This document shows positions 7,602 through 16,189 of a stretch of DNA of 64,000 nucleotides, piece by piece. Made by a program: the position numbers and the translations under genes. The first letter of the stretch is position 1, and each line of letters opens with the position of its first letter. The DNA comes from Bog-473 sp963787485 (GTDB taxonomy: Bacteria > Actinomycetota > Acidimicrobiia > Acidimicrobiales > RAAP-2). Where the stretch lies: positions 124,001 to 188,000 of the forward strand of contig CAWBDF010000002.1 of assembly GCA_963787485.1 (NCBI GenBank), written 5' to 3'. Under the pieces are notes generated by a model that made no database searches, was not told the DNA's origin, and worked only from the letters and a program-made list of their open reading frames with translations.

Positions 7602-9089
7602 TCAGCCGAGCGATCCGATCTGGCGACCCATGTACGATGCCCCGCCGAAACTGAAGACGCCTCCGTCGGACCCTGCCAACCAGTACCCGTCGGTGGCATT
7701 GTCGACCGCCATGCCCACGACGGGAGCGACCAGGTGCTCACCGCCGGTCGACCCCATGAAGGCGTCGTCGCCGAAGCTGAAGACCCCTCCGTCGGCGGCC
7801 ACGAAGCGGTATCCCGTGCCGTCAGGCGCCGCCTCCATGCCGACGATCGGTCGGTTGAGCCGGAGGCCACCAGCGCTCCCGAGGAAGGGGGCATCGAAGC
7901 TGAAGACGCCGCCGTCCTCTGCCACCTCCCAGTATCCGCCCGTGACCGGGTCGGCCGCGATTCCCACGACCGACCCGTTGAGCGCAACACCACCCATGGA
8001 ACCATGGAAGGCCGCGTCGCCGAAGCTGAAGACCCCTCCGTCCGAGGCCGCCAACCAGTACCCACCACCATCAGCGGTCGCTGCCATGCCGACGATGGGA
8101 CGGTTCAGCCGCAAGGAGCCCGTGGAACCGAAGAACTCGGCGTCGCCGAAGCTGAAGACGCCGCCGTCGGCCGCCACGAGCCAGTACCCACCGCCGTCGG
8201 GGGTGGCCGCCATTCCCACGATCGGCATGTTGGGGCGGCTCGAGAGAGACCCCTCGTCGGGCGCCGACCCGAAGGCCGAGACCGTGCCGTTCGCCTCGAC
8301 CTCCCAATAGCCCGTGCCATCGGGCATGGCGGCGATGCCCACCGTGCGCGAGGACGAGGCCATCGCCGCCGAGACCTGGCCCCAGGTGGCCACCACGTCG
8401 CTCGGGCGGGAGCACGAGCTCACCACCATGGCGGCGATCGAACCCCCGGAGTACCCGTTCGCGGAGAAAGCGGCGCCCATGGAGAGGAGCGGAGGGCCAT
8501 TCGGACAGTTGGTGAACGAGTGCAAGATGATGTCCCGATGGCCCCAGCACCCTGAGGGGGTGCGAGGAGTGCAGGTCGAGTTGGTGGTCGACGAGCCGCT
8601 CCACCCGTCGTCGTACATCCAGTAGTAGTCCGCCTCGAGCACCGATGTGATTCCCCCCGCCCAGACGGACCCGCCATAGGTGAGCGGGACGCCTCCCGCC
8701 AGTGACGGAGGGAATGTCGGGTCGGCGCCGGCGCTGGCTCCCCCGCCGGCGTACCCGTCGAGTTGCGCCGTCATGTCGACAACCGGTGCCAGGCCTCGGT
8801 CGAGACGTTCTTCGTTCACGACCGCCAGGACCTGCTCGGGCAGCGGGAGAGCAGCCAACGACGCCTCGGACAATTGCATCGGCCCGAGACCCTCGTGAGC
8901 GCGGGCGTCGTCAATCGATGTCAGCCAGTCCTGATTGTCCGGCTCCATGTTGGCCGCCGGATTGGCGGGGGGCAGGATCCCGGCGGCACCGGACGGCACG
9001 TCGGTGATCCCGACGGTGAACACTCCCCCCGCGAGGAGGACGATCGGCACGAGACACACCGCAAGGCGGCGACGGGAACCATGCGGCAC
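7602..9089 (-). CDS. Exported protein with C-terminal GYW/GVFSFGDA repeats
   Basis: A basic N-terminus and hydrophobic stretch ('LAVCLVPIVLLAGGVFTVG') form a signal peptide. Residues of about 50-240 form a secreted domain resembling CAP/SCP-like regions ('LPEQVLAVVNEERLDRG', 'GCWGHRDIILHS'). The C-terminal half is at least five copies of a unit of about 45 residues, 'GYWLVAADGGVFSFGDA', 'FFGSTGSLRLNRPIVGMAA', probably a beta-propeller or similar surface fold. The same repeat ends the large gene at 17.3-20.3 kb. The length is 495 residues. Such repeats are frequent in Acidimicrobiia surface proteins; the ligand is unknown. Confidence 0.8.
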   Translation of the reverse strand: MPHGSRRRLAVCLVPIVLLAGGVFTVGITDVPSGAAGILPPANPAANMEPDNQDWLTSIDDARAHEGLGPMQLSEASLAALPLPEQVLAVVNEERLDRGLAPVVDMTAQLDGYAGGGASAGADPTFPPSLAGGVPLTYGGSVWAGGITSVLEADYYWMYDDGWSGSSTTNSTCTPRTPSGCWGHRDIILHSFTNCPNGPPLLSMGAAFSANGYSGGSIAAMVVSSCSRPSDVVATWGQVSAAMASSSRTVGIAAMPDGTGYWEVEANGTVSAFGSAPDEGSLSSRPNMPIVGMAATPDGGGYWLVAADGGVFSFGDAEFFGSTGSLRLNRPIVGMAATADGGGYWLAASDGGVFSFGDAAFHGSMGGVALNGSVVGIAADPVTGGYWEVAEDGGVFSFDAPFLGSAGGLRLNRPIVGMEAAPDGTGYRFVAADGGVFSFGDDAFMGSTGGEHLVAPVVGMAVDNATDGYWLAGSDGGVFSFGGASYMGRQIGSLG

Positions 9090-9245
9090 CTTGTCCTCCC
9101 CCCTGGTGAGACGGTCCAGTGAGGAGATATCGGGAAGAACGCGGCGAAAATGAGCGCTCCGTCAGCGCGAAATTGTCAAAATCTCCGATGGGGGCCCGTG
9201 GGGCGGGCACGGCGACCACGGTGGCGCAACACCCGGACAACTCCC

Positions 9246-10268
9246 TCACAACGGAGGCGCAAGCCGGGCCGCCGCGGCCAGCTGACCGCACGCGGCGTCG
9301 ATCGTGACACCCCGGGTCACTCGGATGGTGGCGTTGACATCCAGCGAGGTCAGCCGGTCACGGAACCGTCGCACCCGCTCCGGCGGGGACCCCACGACGG
9401 CATACCCCGGAGTGGGGTTCAACGGGATGAGGTTGACGTGCGCGCCCAGGGGCCGGGCGAAGGTCGAGAGCTCGACGGCGTCGCTGGCGCGGTCGTTGAC
9501 GCCGTCGATCAGCGCCCACTCCAGCGACAACCGGCGCCCGCTGGCCGCCACGTAGTCCGCGCAGGCGGCGCGCAGGACGTCCAGGGGGTATCGACGGTTG
9601 AGAGGAACCAGCTCGTCACGCAGCGTGTCGTTGGCGGCGTGCAGCGAGACTGCCAGGTTGACGGGAAGGCGCTCGCCGGCCAGCCGGCGAATGCCGGGGA
9701 CGACCCCCACGGTCGAGACGGTGAGGTGGCGCGCCGAGAGACCCATCTCGCCGCAGAGCCGTTCGACGGCACGCCAGACGCGGTCGTAGTTGGCCAGCGG
9801 CTCCCCCATGCCCATGAACACGACGTTGGAGAGTCGCCGCGGTGAAGCGGCCCGCATGGCCGCAGCCACCTGTTCGACGATCTCGCCTTCCGTCAGGTGG
9901 CGCTCGAAACCCGACTGGCCGGTGGCACAGAACTGGCATGCCATGGCACAGCCGGCCTGGGTGGACACGCACACGGTGACCCGATCGGCGTAGGCCATCA
10001 ACACGGTCTCGACCCGTACGCCGTCGGTCAGCGACCAGAGCCATTTCGTCGTCTGTCCGTGGTCGGCCTCACGACGTGAGAGCTCCCGCAACGCCGGCGG
10101 CAACGCCTCACCCAACGAGACCCGCAGCGCGCAGGGGAGCTCGGTCATCTCCTCGGGGCGCTGGACCCGCAGGTGGAGGCCTTCCCAGACCTGCCGGCCG
10201 CGGAACGGGGGCTCACCGGCCAACAACGCGCCGAGTTCCTCACGCGTGAGGTCGTAGGGCGTCGTCAT
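9246..10268 (-). CDS. rlmN: 23S rRNA (adenine-2503-C2)-methyltransferase RlmN
   Basis: This radical-SAM enzyme methylates A2503 of 23S rRNA and A37 of some tRNAs. The cluster motif C-x3-C-x2-C is 'CAMACQFC' (C107, C111, C114). The C-terminal 'TRGVTIDAACGQL' contains the cysteine that is transiently methylated, and 'VFMGMGEPLANY' and 'STVGVVPGIRRLA' are family signatures. The 340-residue length is normal. The next plus-strand gene lies 153 bases away and is divergent. Confidence 0.97.
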   Translation of the reverse strand: MTTPYDLTREELGALLAGEPPFRGRQVWEGLHLRVQRPEEMTELPCALRVSLGEALPPALRELSRREADHGQTTKWLWSLTDGVRVETVLMAYADRVTVCVSTQAGCAMACQFCATGQSGFERHLTEGEIVEQVAAAMRAASPRRLSNVVFMGMGEPLANYDRVWRAVERLCGEMGLSARHLTVSTVGVVPGIRRLAGERLPVNLAVSLHAANDTLRDELVPLNRRYPLDVLRAACADYVAASGRRLSLEWALIDGVNDRASDAVELSTFARPLGAHVNLIPLNPTPGYAVVGSPPERVRRFRDRLTSLDVNATIRVTRGVTIDAACGQLAAAARLAPPL

Positions 10269-10421
10269 TGCACCAGGTTACGAGTCCAGGGGAGGGTCGC
10301 CGTCGGCGCGGCGTGCGCCGCATGACGCGGGACCCCCCCTGGGTCCCTGCCGGACCCATCGACACAGGCTTGCGCCGTTCAGCGCCCCTGAGCTCGAACG
10401 GGAGGCCGGTAACATGGCGTC

Positions 10422-10859
10422 GTGCGCGAACGGTGGCTGTCCCGAAGGGCCGTCGCACTGCACGTCGCGGCCGTCGTGCTCACGCTCGGCTGTGCCGTCG
10501 CCGCGTCGTGGCAGATCACCCGGGCCCAAGACGGGAACCAACTGAGCTACTTCTATTCGGTCATGTGGCCCGTGTTCGGGGTGTTGGTCGTGTGCTTCTG
10601 GTGGCTGCTCGTCCACACCGACTACGAGAAGGTCGGACTCAAAGGAGTGCGTGGTCAGGCCGCCTCGCCGGTGCCGCCGGAACCGGTCGCGGAGGAACCA
10701 GCTCGGCCGGCCACTGCGGCAGCCCCTGAATCAGCCCATGCCGAGGCAACGGACGATCCAGAGCTGGCTTCCTACAACGCCCGGTTGGCCGCGCTGGCCT
10801 CGACCGGGCCCAAGACCTGGCGCCACCGCGACCCGGTCGTGGTGCGGCGATCGCAGTGA
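10422..10859 (+). CDS. Small two-helix membrane protein of unknown function
   Basis: The 145-residue protein has two transmembrane helices near the N-terminus ('ALHVAAVVLTLGCAVAASW' and 'VMWPVFGVLVVCFWWLLV'), then an Ala/Pro-rich cytoplasmic region ending 'NARLAALASTGPKTWRHRD'. It starts at GTG 10422, and its stop overlaps the GTG of the DUF3817 gene (GTGA), so the two are translationally coupled. Similar proteins sit next to DUF3817 in other actinobacteria. I cannot assign a role. Confidence 0.75.
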   Translation: MRERWLSRRAVALHVAAVVLTLGCAVAASWQITRAQDGNQLSYFYSVMWPVFGVLVVCFWWLLVHTDYEKVGLKGVRGQAASPVPPEPVAEEPARPATAAAPESAHAEATDDPELASYNARLAALASTGPKTWRHRDPVVVRRSQ

Positions 10860-11221
10860 AGCGCCTGACGGCGCGGGGGATTCCTGGTGCGCTGTTCCGC
10901 TATCAGCTGATGGCCAACATCGTCGGGGTCCTCATCATCCCCCTCTTCCTCTTCACCGGCCTCCACATCTGGCTGGGTGGCTTCAAGGCCGAGCTGGCCA
11001 TCTTCGGCATCGGGCACGGGTACCTCTACATCGTGTACCTCGTCGCCGCCGGGTACCTCGCGCTCAAGGCCCGCCTTCACCTGCCGTGGATCCTCCTGAT
11101 GTTCGCGGCCGGCCTGGTCCCGGGACTCACTTTCGTCGTCGAGTGGCTCGTCGTCACGCGCAAGATCCACCCGCTCCTGGCCGCGCAGGAGGACGAGACA
11201 GCTGCGCGCGCGCTGAGGTGA
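10856..11221 (+). CDS. DUF3817 integral membrane protein
   Basis: This 121-residue protein has three hydrophobic segments and the DUF3817 layout: 'ALFRYQLMANIVGVLIIP', then 'IGHGYLYIVYLVAAGYLAL', then 'ILLMFAAGLVPGLTFVVEW'. The function of the family is unknown. It is coupled to the preceding membrane protein by a GTGA overlap. Its last 68 bases overlap the 3' end of the convergent livF gene. Confidence 0.85.
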   Translation: MKRLTARGIPGALFRYQLMANIVGVLIIPLFLFTGLHIWLGGFKAELAIFGIGHGYLYIVYLVAAGYLALKARLHLPWILLMFAAGLVPGLTFVVEWLVVTRKIHPLLAAQEDETAARALR

Positions 11222-11954
11222 GTGACTCGACGGCTCGGCTCGCTCCTTCGGGCTCACCTTCGTAAGCCACCCTCCCGTGGTCGAGCACGACCGCCCACGA
11301 GGCCAACGCCAGCGCGCGGTGCACCTGCTGCTCGACGACCATCAGTGCCGTGCCGTTGTGGTTGATCTCCACGAGGCCCTCGTAGACCTGGTCGACGGCC
11401 ACCGGAGCCAGGCCCAGGGACAGCTCGTCGGCGACCACGAGCCTGGGCGGGACCACCATGACCTTGGCCAGCGACAGGAGTCGCTGCTCGCCACCCGAGA
11501 GCGTGCCGGCGAGCTGGCCGCGCCGCTCCCCCAGAATGGAGAAGGCGTCGTAGGCGCGCGCCAGATCCTGGGCCGGCGAGCCCCGGCGGTCCCGTTGGCG
11601 GAAGGCGAGCAGCAGGTTCTCTTCCACCGTGAGGCTGGCGAACACGCCGCGCCCTTCGACGACGTGGGCCATGCCCATGCGGGCGATCTTGAAGGCCGGC
11701 AGCCGCGTGATGTCGTGACCCGAGAACTCGATCTGGCCCGAGGTGGCCGTGATCAAGCCGGTGACCATCCGGGCCACCGTCGACTTCCCGGCGCCGTTGG
11801 GGCCGATCAGCGCCACAATTCCTCCCTCGGGCACCCCGAAGGACACGTCGAAGAGGGCACGGTACGGCCCGTATGCCGCGCTGGCGTTGCGGACCGACAG
11901 GACCTCGGCGTCGGTCTCGGCACCAGCTGCTGAGCTGGACGGCAGGTTGCTCAC
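11154..11954 (-). CDS. livF: Branched-chain amino-acid-type ABC transporter ATPase LivF
   Basis: One of two ATPases of a Liv-type importer, on the cytoplasmic face. The Walker A 'LIGPNGAGKST', the signature 'LSGGEQRLLSLAKV' and the Walker B 'LVVADELSLGLAP' are all present; 'DELSLGLAP' is typical of LivF. The GTG start at 11954 overlaps the livG stop as GTGA. About 25 extra residues at the C-terminus run into the convergent DUF3817 gene. It is last in the operon binding protein-livHM-livG-livF. Confidence 0.92.
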   Translation of the reverse strand: MSNLPSSSAAGAETDAEVLSVRNASAAYGPYRALFDVSFGVPEGGIVALIGPNGAGKSTVARMVTGLITATSGQIEFSGHDITRLPAFKIARMGMAHVVEGRGVFASLTVEENLLLAFRQRDRRGSPAQDLARAYDAFSILGERRGQLAGTLSGGEQRLLSLAKVMVVPPRLVVADELSLGLAPVAVDQVYEGLVEINHNGTALMVVEQQVHRALALASWAVVLDHGRVAYEGEPEGASRAVESLTSARAQLSRPPARPGAGGSCA

Positions 11955-12739
11955 GAGGACCCGACGACGTACCCGAAGTAGGCCCTTTGGACGCGGGGGT
12001 CGGCCATCACCGCGGCGAAACTGCCTTCTGCCAGCACGGAGCCGAGATCCATGACGACGACCCGGTCGACCGCCTCGGCCACCAAGGCCAGGTCGTGCTC
12101 GACGAGCAAGATGGCGGTGTCGCGCTCTCGCTGCACCGTGCGGAGCACCGAAGCCAGTTCCGCTGTCTCGTTGACGTCGAGCCCCGAGGACGGCTCGTCG
12201 GCCAGGAGGATCCGGGGCTCCGCGGCCAGGGCCCGGGCCAGCTCCACCAAGCGGCAGTTGCCGAGGCCCAACGCGTTCACCGACGTCTCGGCCAGTTGGC
12301 CGATCCCGACCAGTTCGAGCGTGGCGTCCACCCGGTCCGTCTCGTCGCGGGTCGGCTTGCTCAAGTTGAGCAGGTCGCGCCACAAGCGCCCTTCGCCGCG
12401 CCGGGCCCGTTCAGCCACCATGAGGTGATCCCGCACGGTCATGTCGGTGAACATCTCCACTTTCTGGTAGGTCCGGCCGATCCCGAGCCGGGCGCGGCGA
12501 TAGATCGGCAGGTGCGACAACGACCTGCCGTCGAAGGTGATCTCGCCCGAGTCCGGTCGTGTCCGGCCGCACACACAATCGAACAAGGTCGTCTTGCCAG
12601 CGCCGTTCGGACCGACGAGGCCGACACTCTCCCCAGGGGCGACATGAAGGCTGACCCCGCGCACGGCCTGGACGCCTCCGAACGCCCTACAGACGTCGCG
12701 CAGCCGCAGGAGGGTGGCCGGGGTCGGTGGGTCAGCCAT
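11951..12739 (-). CDS. livG: Branched-chain amino-acid-type ABC transporter ATPase LivG
   Basis: This 262-residue ATPase carries the Walker A 'LVGPNGAGKTTLFDCV', the switch region 'GRTYQKVEMFTDMTVRDHL', the signature 'LGLGNCRLVELARAL' and the Walker B 'ILLADEPSSGLD', with 'VEHDLALV' as the H-loop. The signature is the relaxed form common in LivG. It overlaps the upstream livHM gene by 8 bases and livF by 4, so the operon is tightly coupled. It powers import of an unidentified amino-acid-like or carboxylate solute. Confidence 0.92.
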   Translation of the reverse strand: MADPPTPATLLRLRDVCRAFGGVQAVRGVSLHVAPGESVGLVGPNGAGKTTLFDCVCGRTRPDSGEITFDGRSLSHLPIYRRARLGIGRTYQKVEMFTDMTVRDHLMVAERARRGEGRLWRDLLNLSKPTRDETDRVDATLELVGIGQLAETSVNALGLGNCRLVELARALAAEPRILLADEPSSGLDVNETAELASVLRTVQRERDTAILLVEHDLALVAEAVDRVVVMDLGSVLAEGSFAAVMADPRVQRAYFGYVVGSS

Positions 12740-14726
12740 TGGCGCCCGAGGTCGTCATGGCGGCCGGGAACTCGTCGCCCCCGGCATCATCGGGAAAGAG
12801 CCGTTCGAAGCGCTGGGTCCAGCGGCGCTTTTGGAACTCGACCACGCCCTCGGGATGCGAGGCGTAGGTCAGAGCGCCGAGCGCGAAGAGGGCCACGGTC
12901 AGGCTGGGACCACCGAAGCGCGATGGGAGCTCGCTCAGCACCTGTTTCACGACGAAGAAGCCGATGCCCGCCTGAATCGCCCCTTCGACGGTGGTCACGC
13001 CCGTGGTCACCACCAGCACGACGAGCACCAGCGAGAAGTCCGCGTTCCAGTCGGTCGGGGACACCACCTGCTGCTCCATGCTGTGGAGCAGCCCACCCAC
13101 GCCGGCGATGGCCCCCGAGAGCGCGAACACGACGATCCGCTCCCATGCGGGGTTGACGCCCAGGCCCGCCGACGCCATCTCGCTCCCCCGCAGGGCCGCC
13201 AAGTTCCGGCCGACCGTTCCCCGGCGCACGAGGAGCACCACGGTGACGGCCACCACCAGAACGCTGAGAGACAGGACGAACATGGCCCGGCCGTTGAAGG
13301 CGAAGAAGGCGCTCGTACCCAGCCATCGGCTCTGCAGGCTCACCCCCTGCGGCCCGCCGGTGAAAGAGATCTCGTTGAAGAACGTGGCGTCGAAGAGCAG
13401 GGCCGCCGCCAGGGTCATGAGCGCCAGGCCCAGGCCGCGCAGCCGCAGGGAGATGAGCGCCAGCACGACGGCGACTGCGGCAGCCAGCACGGCTCCGAAC
13501 GCCGCGCCGACGAGCAGGTTGAGTCCGAGATGGTTCGCCAGCTGTGCCGCCGTGAAGGCTCCGACACCGGCCAGGGTGGCCTGACACAAGGAGAGCTGGC
13601 CTGCCATGCCGGTGATCAGCGTGACCGAGAGCAGCACGATCGACAGGGTGAGGCCGTTGTTGAAGACCCTGGACCAGGTGATCGGCATGAAGGTGAGCAT
13701 GGAGAAGCAGAAGAATGCAAAGAGGGTCCACCACGAGACCCGGATGATGCGGTCCATCACAGGAGACCGGTCGGCGGCGGCGGTGGGCGGAGGCGGTGGA
13801 TCGACGGTCGCCAAGGGGTCCCGATTGGCATCGAGGTCGCGCATGCCCGGGAGCAGGAGCAGGGCCCCCACCAGGAACAAGAAGGGTAACGAAGGAATGA
13901 TGGCCCCGTAGAAGAAGCTGCCGGGCGAAATGTAACCCTGCAACACCGTGGTGAGGACTCCGATGGCCACGCCCACCAGGGCAGCCACCGGCAAGGAGCG
14001 CAGCAACGCCCAGGCGGCCGCAGCGATGGCGGTCACCGTCAACGTCACGTAGTCGGCCGACGTGAAGGGGCCGAACACCGGTGCGAAGATCACCCCGGCC
14101 AGGCTGGCCATGAACCCCGACACCACCCAGGCCACGGCTCCGGCGCGGACGCTGTTGACCCCGTCCAGCTGGGCCAGGCGCCGGCTCTCGACCGAGGCCC
14201 GCATCTGCAACCCGATGCTCGTCCAACGAAGCAGGACGGTGAGCAGGATCAGCACCACCACGGTGACCGAGACGCTCGAGAGGTACGCCCCGTTGATCGG
14301 GTTACCGGCGATTCGGAAGTACACCACGTTGGGGTTGAAGAAGGGCACCACGGTGGCGGTGGCATCGAGGTTCTGCGGGCCGAAGATGACGGGGAGCAGG
14401 CTGGGGATTCCCACCAGGAGGGCCAGGCTGCACACGAGCTTTGCGGTCACGTTCGCGTTGGCGATGCGCCGGAACAACAGCCGGTCGAAGAGCCAGCCGA
14501 GTACTGGGCCCATGATCACGACCGACACGACGAAAGCGCCGGAACCGGTCCACCCCCGGTACTGGGTCAGATAGGCAAAGACGAAGGCCGAGGCGTAGGC
14601 CTGAGCGCCGAAGGCGAAGTTGAACACCCCCGTGGCCTGATAGGTGAGCACGAGGCAGACGGCGACGAGGGCGTACGTGCAGCCGAAAGGAACACCAGGG
14701 AGGGCAAACCCGAGAAACTGCTCCAT
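12732..14726 (-). CDS. livHM: Fused LivH-LivM permease
   Basis: Both permease subunits of a Liv importer are joined in one 664-residue polypeptide. The LivH part spans about residues 1-300 ('FGCTYALVAVCLVLTYQATG', 'FAFGAQAYASAFVFAYL'). A proline-rich linker near 315-335 ('ATVDPPPPPTAAADRS') connects to the LivM part ('LSIVLLSVTLITGMAGQLSL', 'GSEMASAGLGVNPAWERIVV'). No stop or frameshift interrupts the junction. The gene is preceded by the binding-protein gene after 51 bases and followed by livG with overlap. Fusions of this kind occur sporadically in actinobacteria and fix the 1:1 stoichiometry. Confidence 0.92.
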   Translation of the reverse strand: MEQFLGFALPGVPFGCTYALVAVCLVLTYQATGVFNFAFGAQAYASAFVFAYLTQYRGWTGSGAFVVSVVIMGPVLGWLFDRLLFRRIANANVTAKLVCSLALLVGIPSLLPVIFGPQNLDATATVVPFFNPNVVYFRIAGNPINGAYLSSVSVTVVVLILLTVLLRWTSIGLQMRASVESRRLAQLDGVNSVRAGAVAWVVSGFMASLAGVIFAPVFGPFTSADYVTLTVTAIAAAAWALLRSLPVAALVGVAIGVLTTVLQGYISPGSFFYGAIIPSLPFLFLVGALLLLPGMRDLDANRDPLATVDPPPPPTAAADRSPVMDRIIRVSWWTLFAFFCFSMLTFMPITWSRVFNNGLTLSIVLLSVTLITGMAGQLSLCQATLAGVGAFTAAQLANHLGLNLLVGAAFGAVLAAAVAVVLALISLRLRGLGLALMTLAAALLFDATFFNEISFTGGPQGVSLQSRWLGTSAFFAFNGRAMFVLSLSVLVVAVTVVLLVRRGTVGRNLAALRGSEMASAGLGVNPAWERIVVFALSGAIAGVGGLLHSMEQQVVSPTDWNADFSLVLVVLVVTTGVTTVEGAIQAGIGFFVVKQVLSELPSRFGGPSLTVALFALGALTYASHPEGVVEFQKRRWTQRFERLFPDDAGGDEFPAAMTTSGANG

Positions 14727-14777
14727 TCCGTCGTCCCGGCGCCCGTTCCGGTCCTTGACCTCGCCGTCCGACCGAGC

Positions 14778-16103
14778 TCAGCCGGGGGCGGGGGTCCCCG
14801 CGGGAAGCGGGAAGACCGGGTCCTTCTTGGGATTGAGCGACTCGAAGCAGTTGAAGACGTTCCGTCCCGTGTTGAGCGCCGGGACGTAGCGGTCGCCCAC
14901 GACTTTGACGTACGCGGTGCAGTACGGCGGCGCGTGCCCGCTGTGCGCCGCCCCGGCCCAGTGGACCGGGGCACTGAGCCCTCCTGCGGTGAAGGCGTTC
15001 AACGAATTGTCCGCTCTGATGACATTGGCCCGCGTGAGGTCGTTTCCGGCCACCTTGACGCCCTGTACGAACAGGGCGGCGGACTCCCACCCCTCAATGG
15101 CGATCTCGTCGTCGACATAATTGGGCTCGTACTTCCTCATTTGCGTGAGGTACAGCTTCAACCCAGGGTACAGCGACGTCGGCGCGGTGAAGGGCACATG
15201 GTTGGTCGAGAAGTACACGTTCTGCATGAGGCTCTGGTTCTGGTTCAGGGTCGACTGGTCGTTCCCGCTGTACCAGAGCTGAGTCATCTTGAGCCCGTAC
15301 TGCTCAATGGCCCGCGCCAGGGTGACGTTGCCCTTCACGTCCATGCAGCTCACGAGCATGGTGGACCCGGCCCGCTTCATGCGCTCGACGTCGGTGGCGA
15401 CGGTGGTCCCCGGGTAGGGAACGTTGAAGTCGACGTAGCTCACGTCGATCCCCGCGGCCATGAGGGCGGTCCGGGACGCCTGGCAGGCGTCAGACGAGGC
15501 CGGCACGCCATAGGCGAGAAGGGCGACCGAGTGGGAACCGGACTTGCGGGCCACGTAGGTGGTGTACAGGCCACTGGAGGGGTAGAACTGGACGGACCCA
15601 CCGGCGGCGAAGAGATCGGGTTGGTCGCCCCAATTCCCGGTCACGTCGTACCCGTAGGTGGGGATCCCCGCCTCGACGAAGAGGTTGGGCAAGAAGAAGG
15701 CGGTAGCGACCCCGGTGACGGCGAAGACGTGATCTTGGTTGATCAATGTGTTGGCCAGCTGGTTGAAGCTGGTGGGGTCCCCCCCGTCATCGAGCGCGTA
15801 CCGATAGTCGATCATGCGTCCGTTGACGCCGCCGTGCGCGTTGACGTAGTTGAAGTAAGCCCGTTCACCGTAGATCAGCGACGAGAAGTTGGCGGCCAAG
15901 GTCCCCGTCTGCGTCGAGATCGTTCCCACGGTGATGGAATGTGGCGTCACGCCGGGCGCGGTCGTCGTGGTCTGCCGCAGTGCAGCTCCGGCAGAACCGG
16001 ACCCGACAAGAACCGGGACAGCGCCCACCAGCGCCGCGCCGATCACCATTACCCCCGCGAATGCCATGGGCGCCAGCGCTCCACAGCCGTGTCTCAGTGG
16101 CAT
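14778..16103 (-). CDS. Liv-type periplasmic substrate-binding protein
   Basis: A signal peptide ('FAGVMVIGAALVGAVPVLVG') precedes a type I periplasmic-binding fold of about 400 residues starting 'HSITVGTISTQTGTLAANF'. 'YFNYVNAHGGVNGRMIDYRY' is the standard early motif of this family. It lies at the head of the livHM-livG-livF operon and should deliver substrate to that permease at the outer face of the membrane. Paired Cys residues late in the sequence may form disulfides. The ligand cannot be assigned; homologues bind amino acids, amides or aromatic acids. Confidence 0.88.
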   Translation of the reverse strand: MPLRHGCGALAPMAFAGVMVIGAALVGAVPVLVGSGSAGAALRQTTTTAPGVTPHSITVGTISTQTGTLAANFSSLIYGERAYFNYVNAHGGVNGRMIDYRYALDDGGDPTSFNQLANTLINQDHVFAVTGVATAFFLPNLFVEAGIPTYGYDVTGNWGDQPDLFAAGGSVQFYPSSGLYTTYVARKSGSHSVALLAYGVPASSDACQASRTALMAAGIDVSYVDFNVPYPGTTVATDVERMKRAGSTMLVSCMDVKGNVTLARAIEQYGLKMTQLWYSGNDQSTLNQNQSLMQNVYFSTNHVPFTAPTSLYPGLKLYLTQMRKYEPNYVDDEIAIEGWESAALFVQGVKVAGNDLTRANVIRADNSLNAFTAGGLSAPVHWAGAAHSGHAPPYCTAYVKVVGDRYVPALNTGRNVFNCFESLNPKKDPVFPLPAGTPAPG

Positions 16104-16189
16104 TCCCTCCCCAGATCATCGGTCCTACCGCCGGATGCTCGCCACTGTACTGGGAGGGCGTCTGCCGGGGGAGGTCAGGAGCGGGTGGC

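Noticed and set aside
7330..8555. Two long plus-strand frames (326 and 324 codons) opposite the GYW-repeat gene
   Set aside because: They are antisense shadows of high-GC repeats; the minus-strand reading has a signal peptide and a recognised repeat.
11873..13889. Long plus-strand frames opposite livG and livHM
   Set aside because: Arg/His/Gln-rich antisense shadows without start signals. The minus-strand genes carry all ABC motifs.
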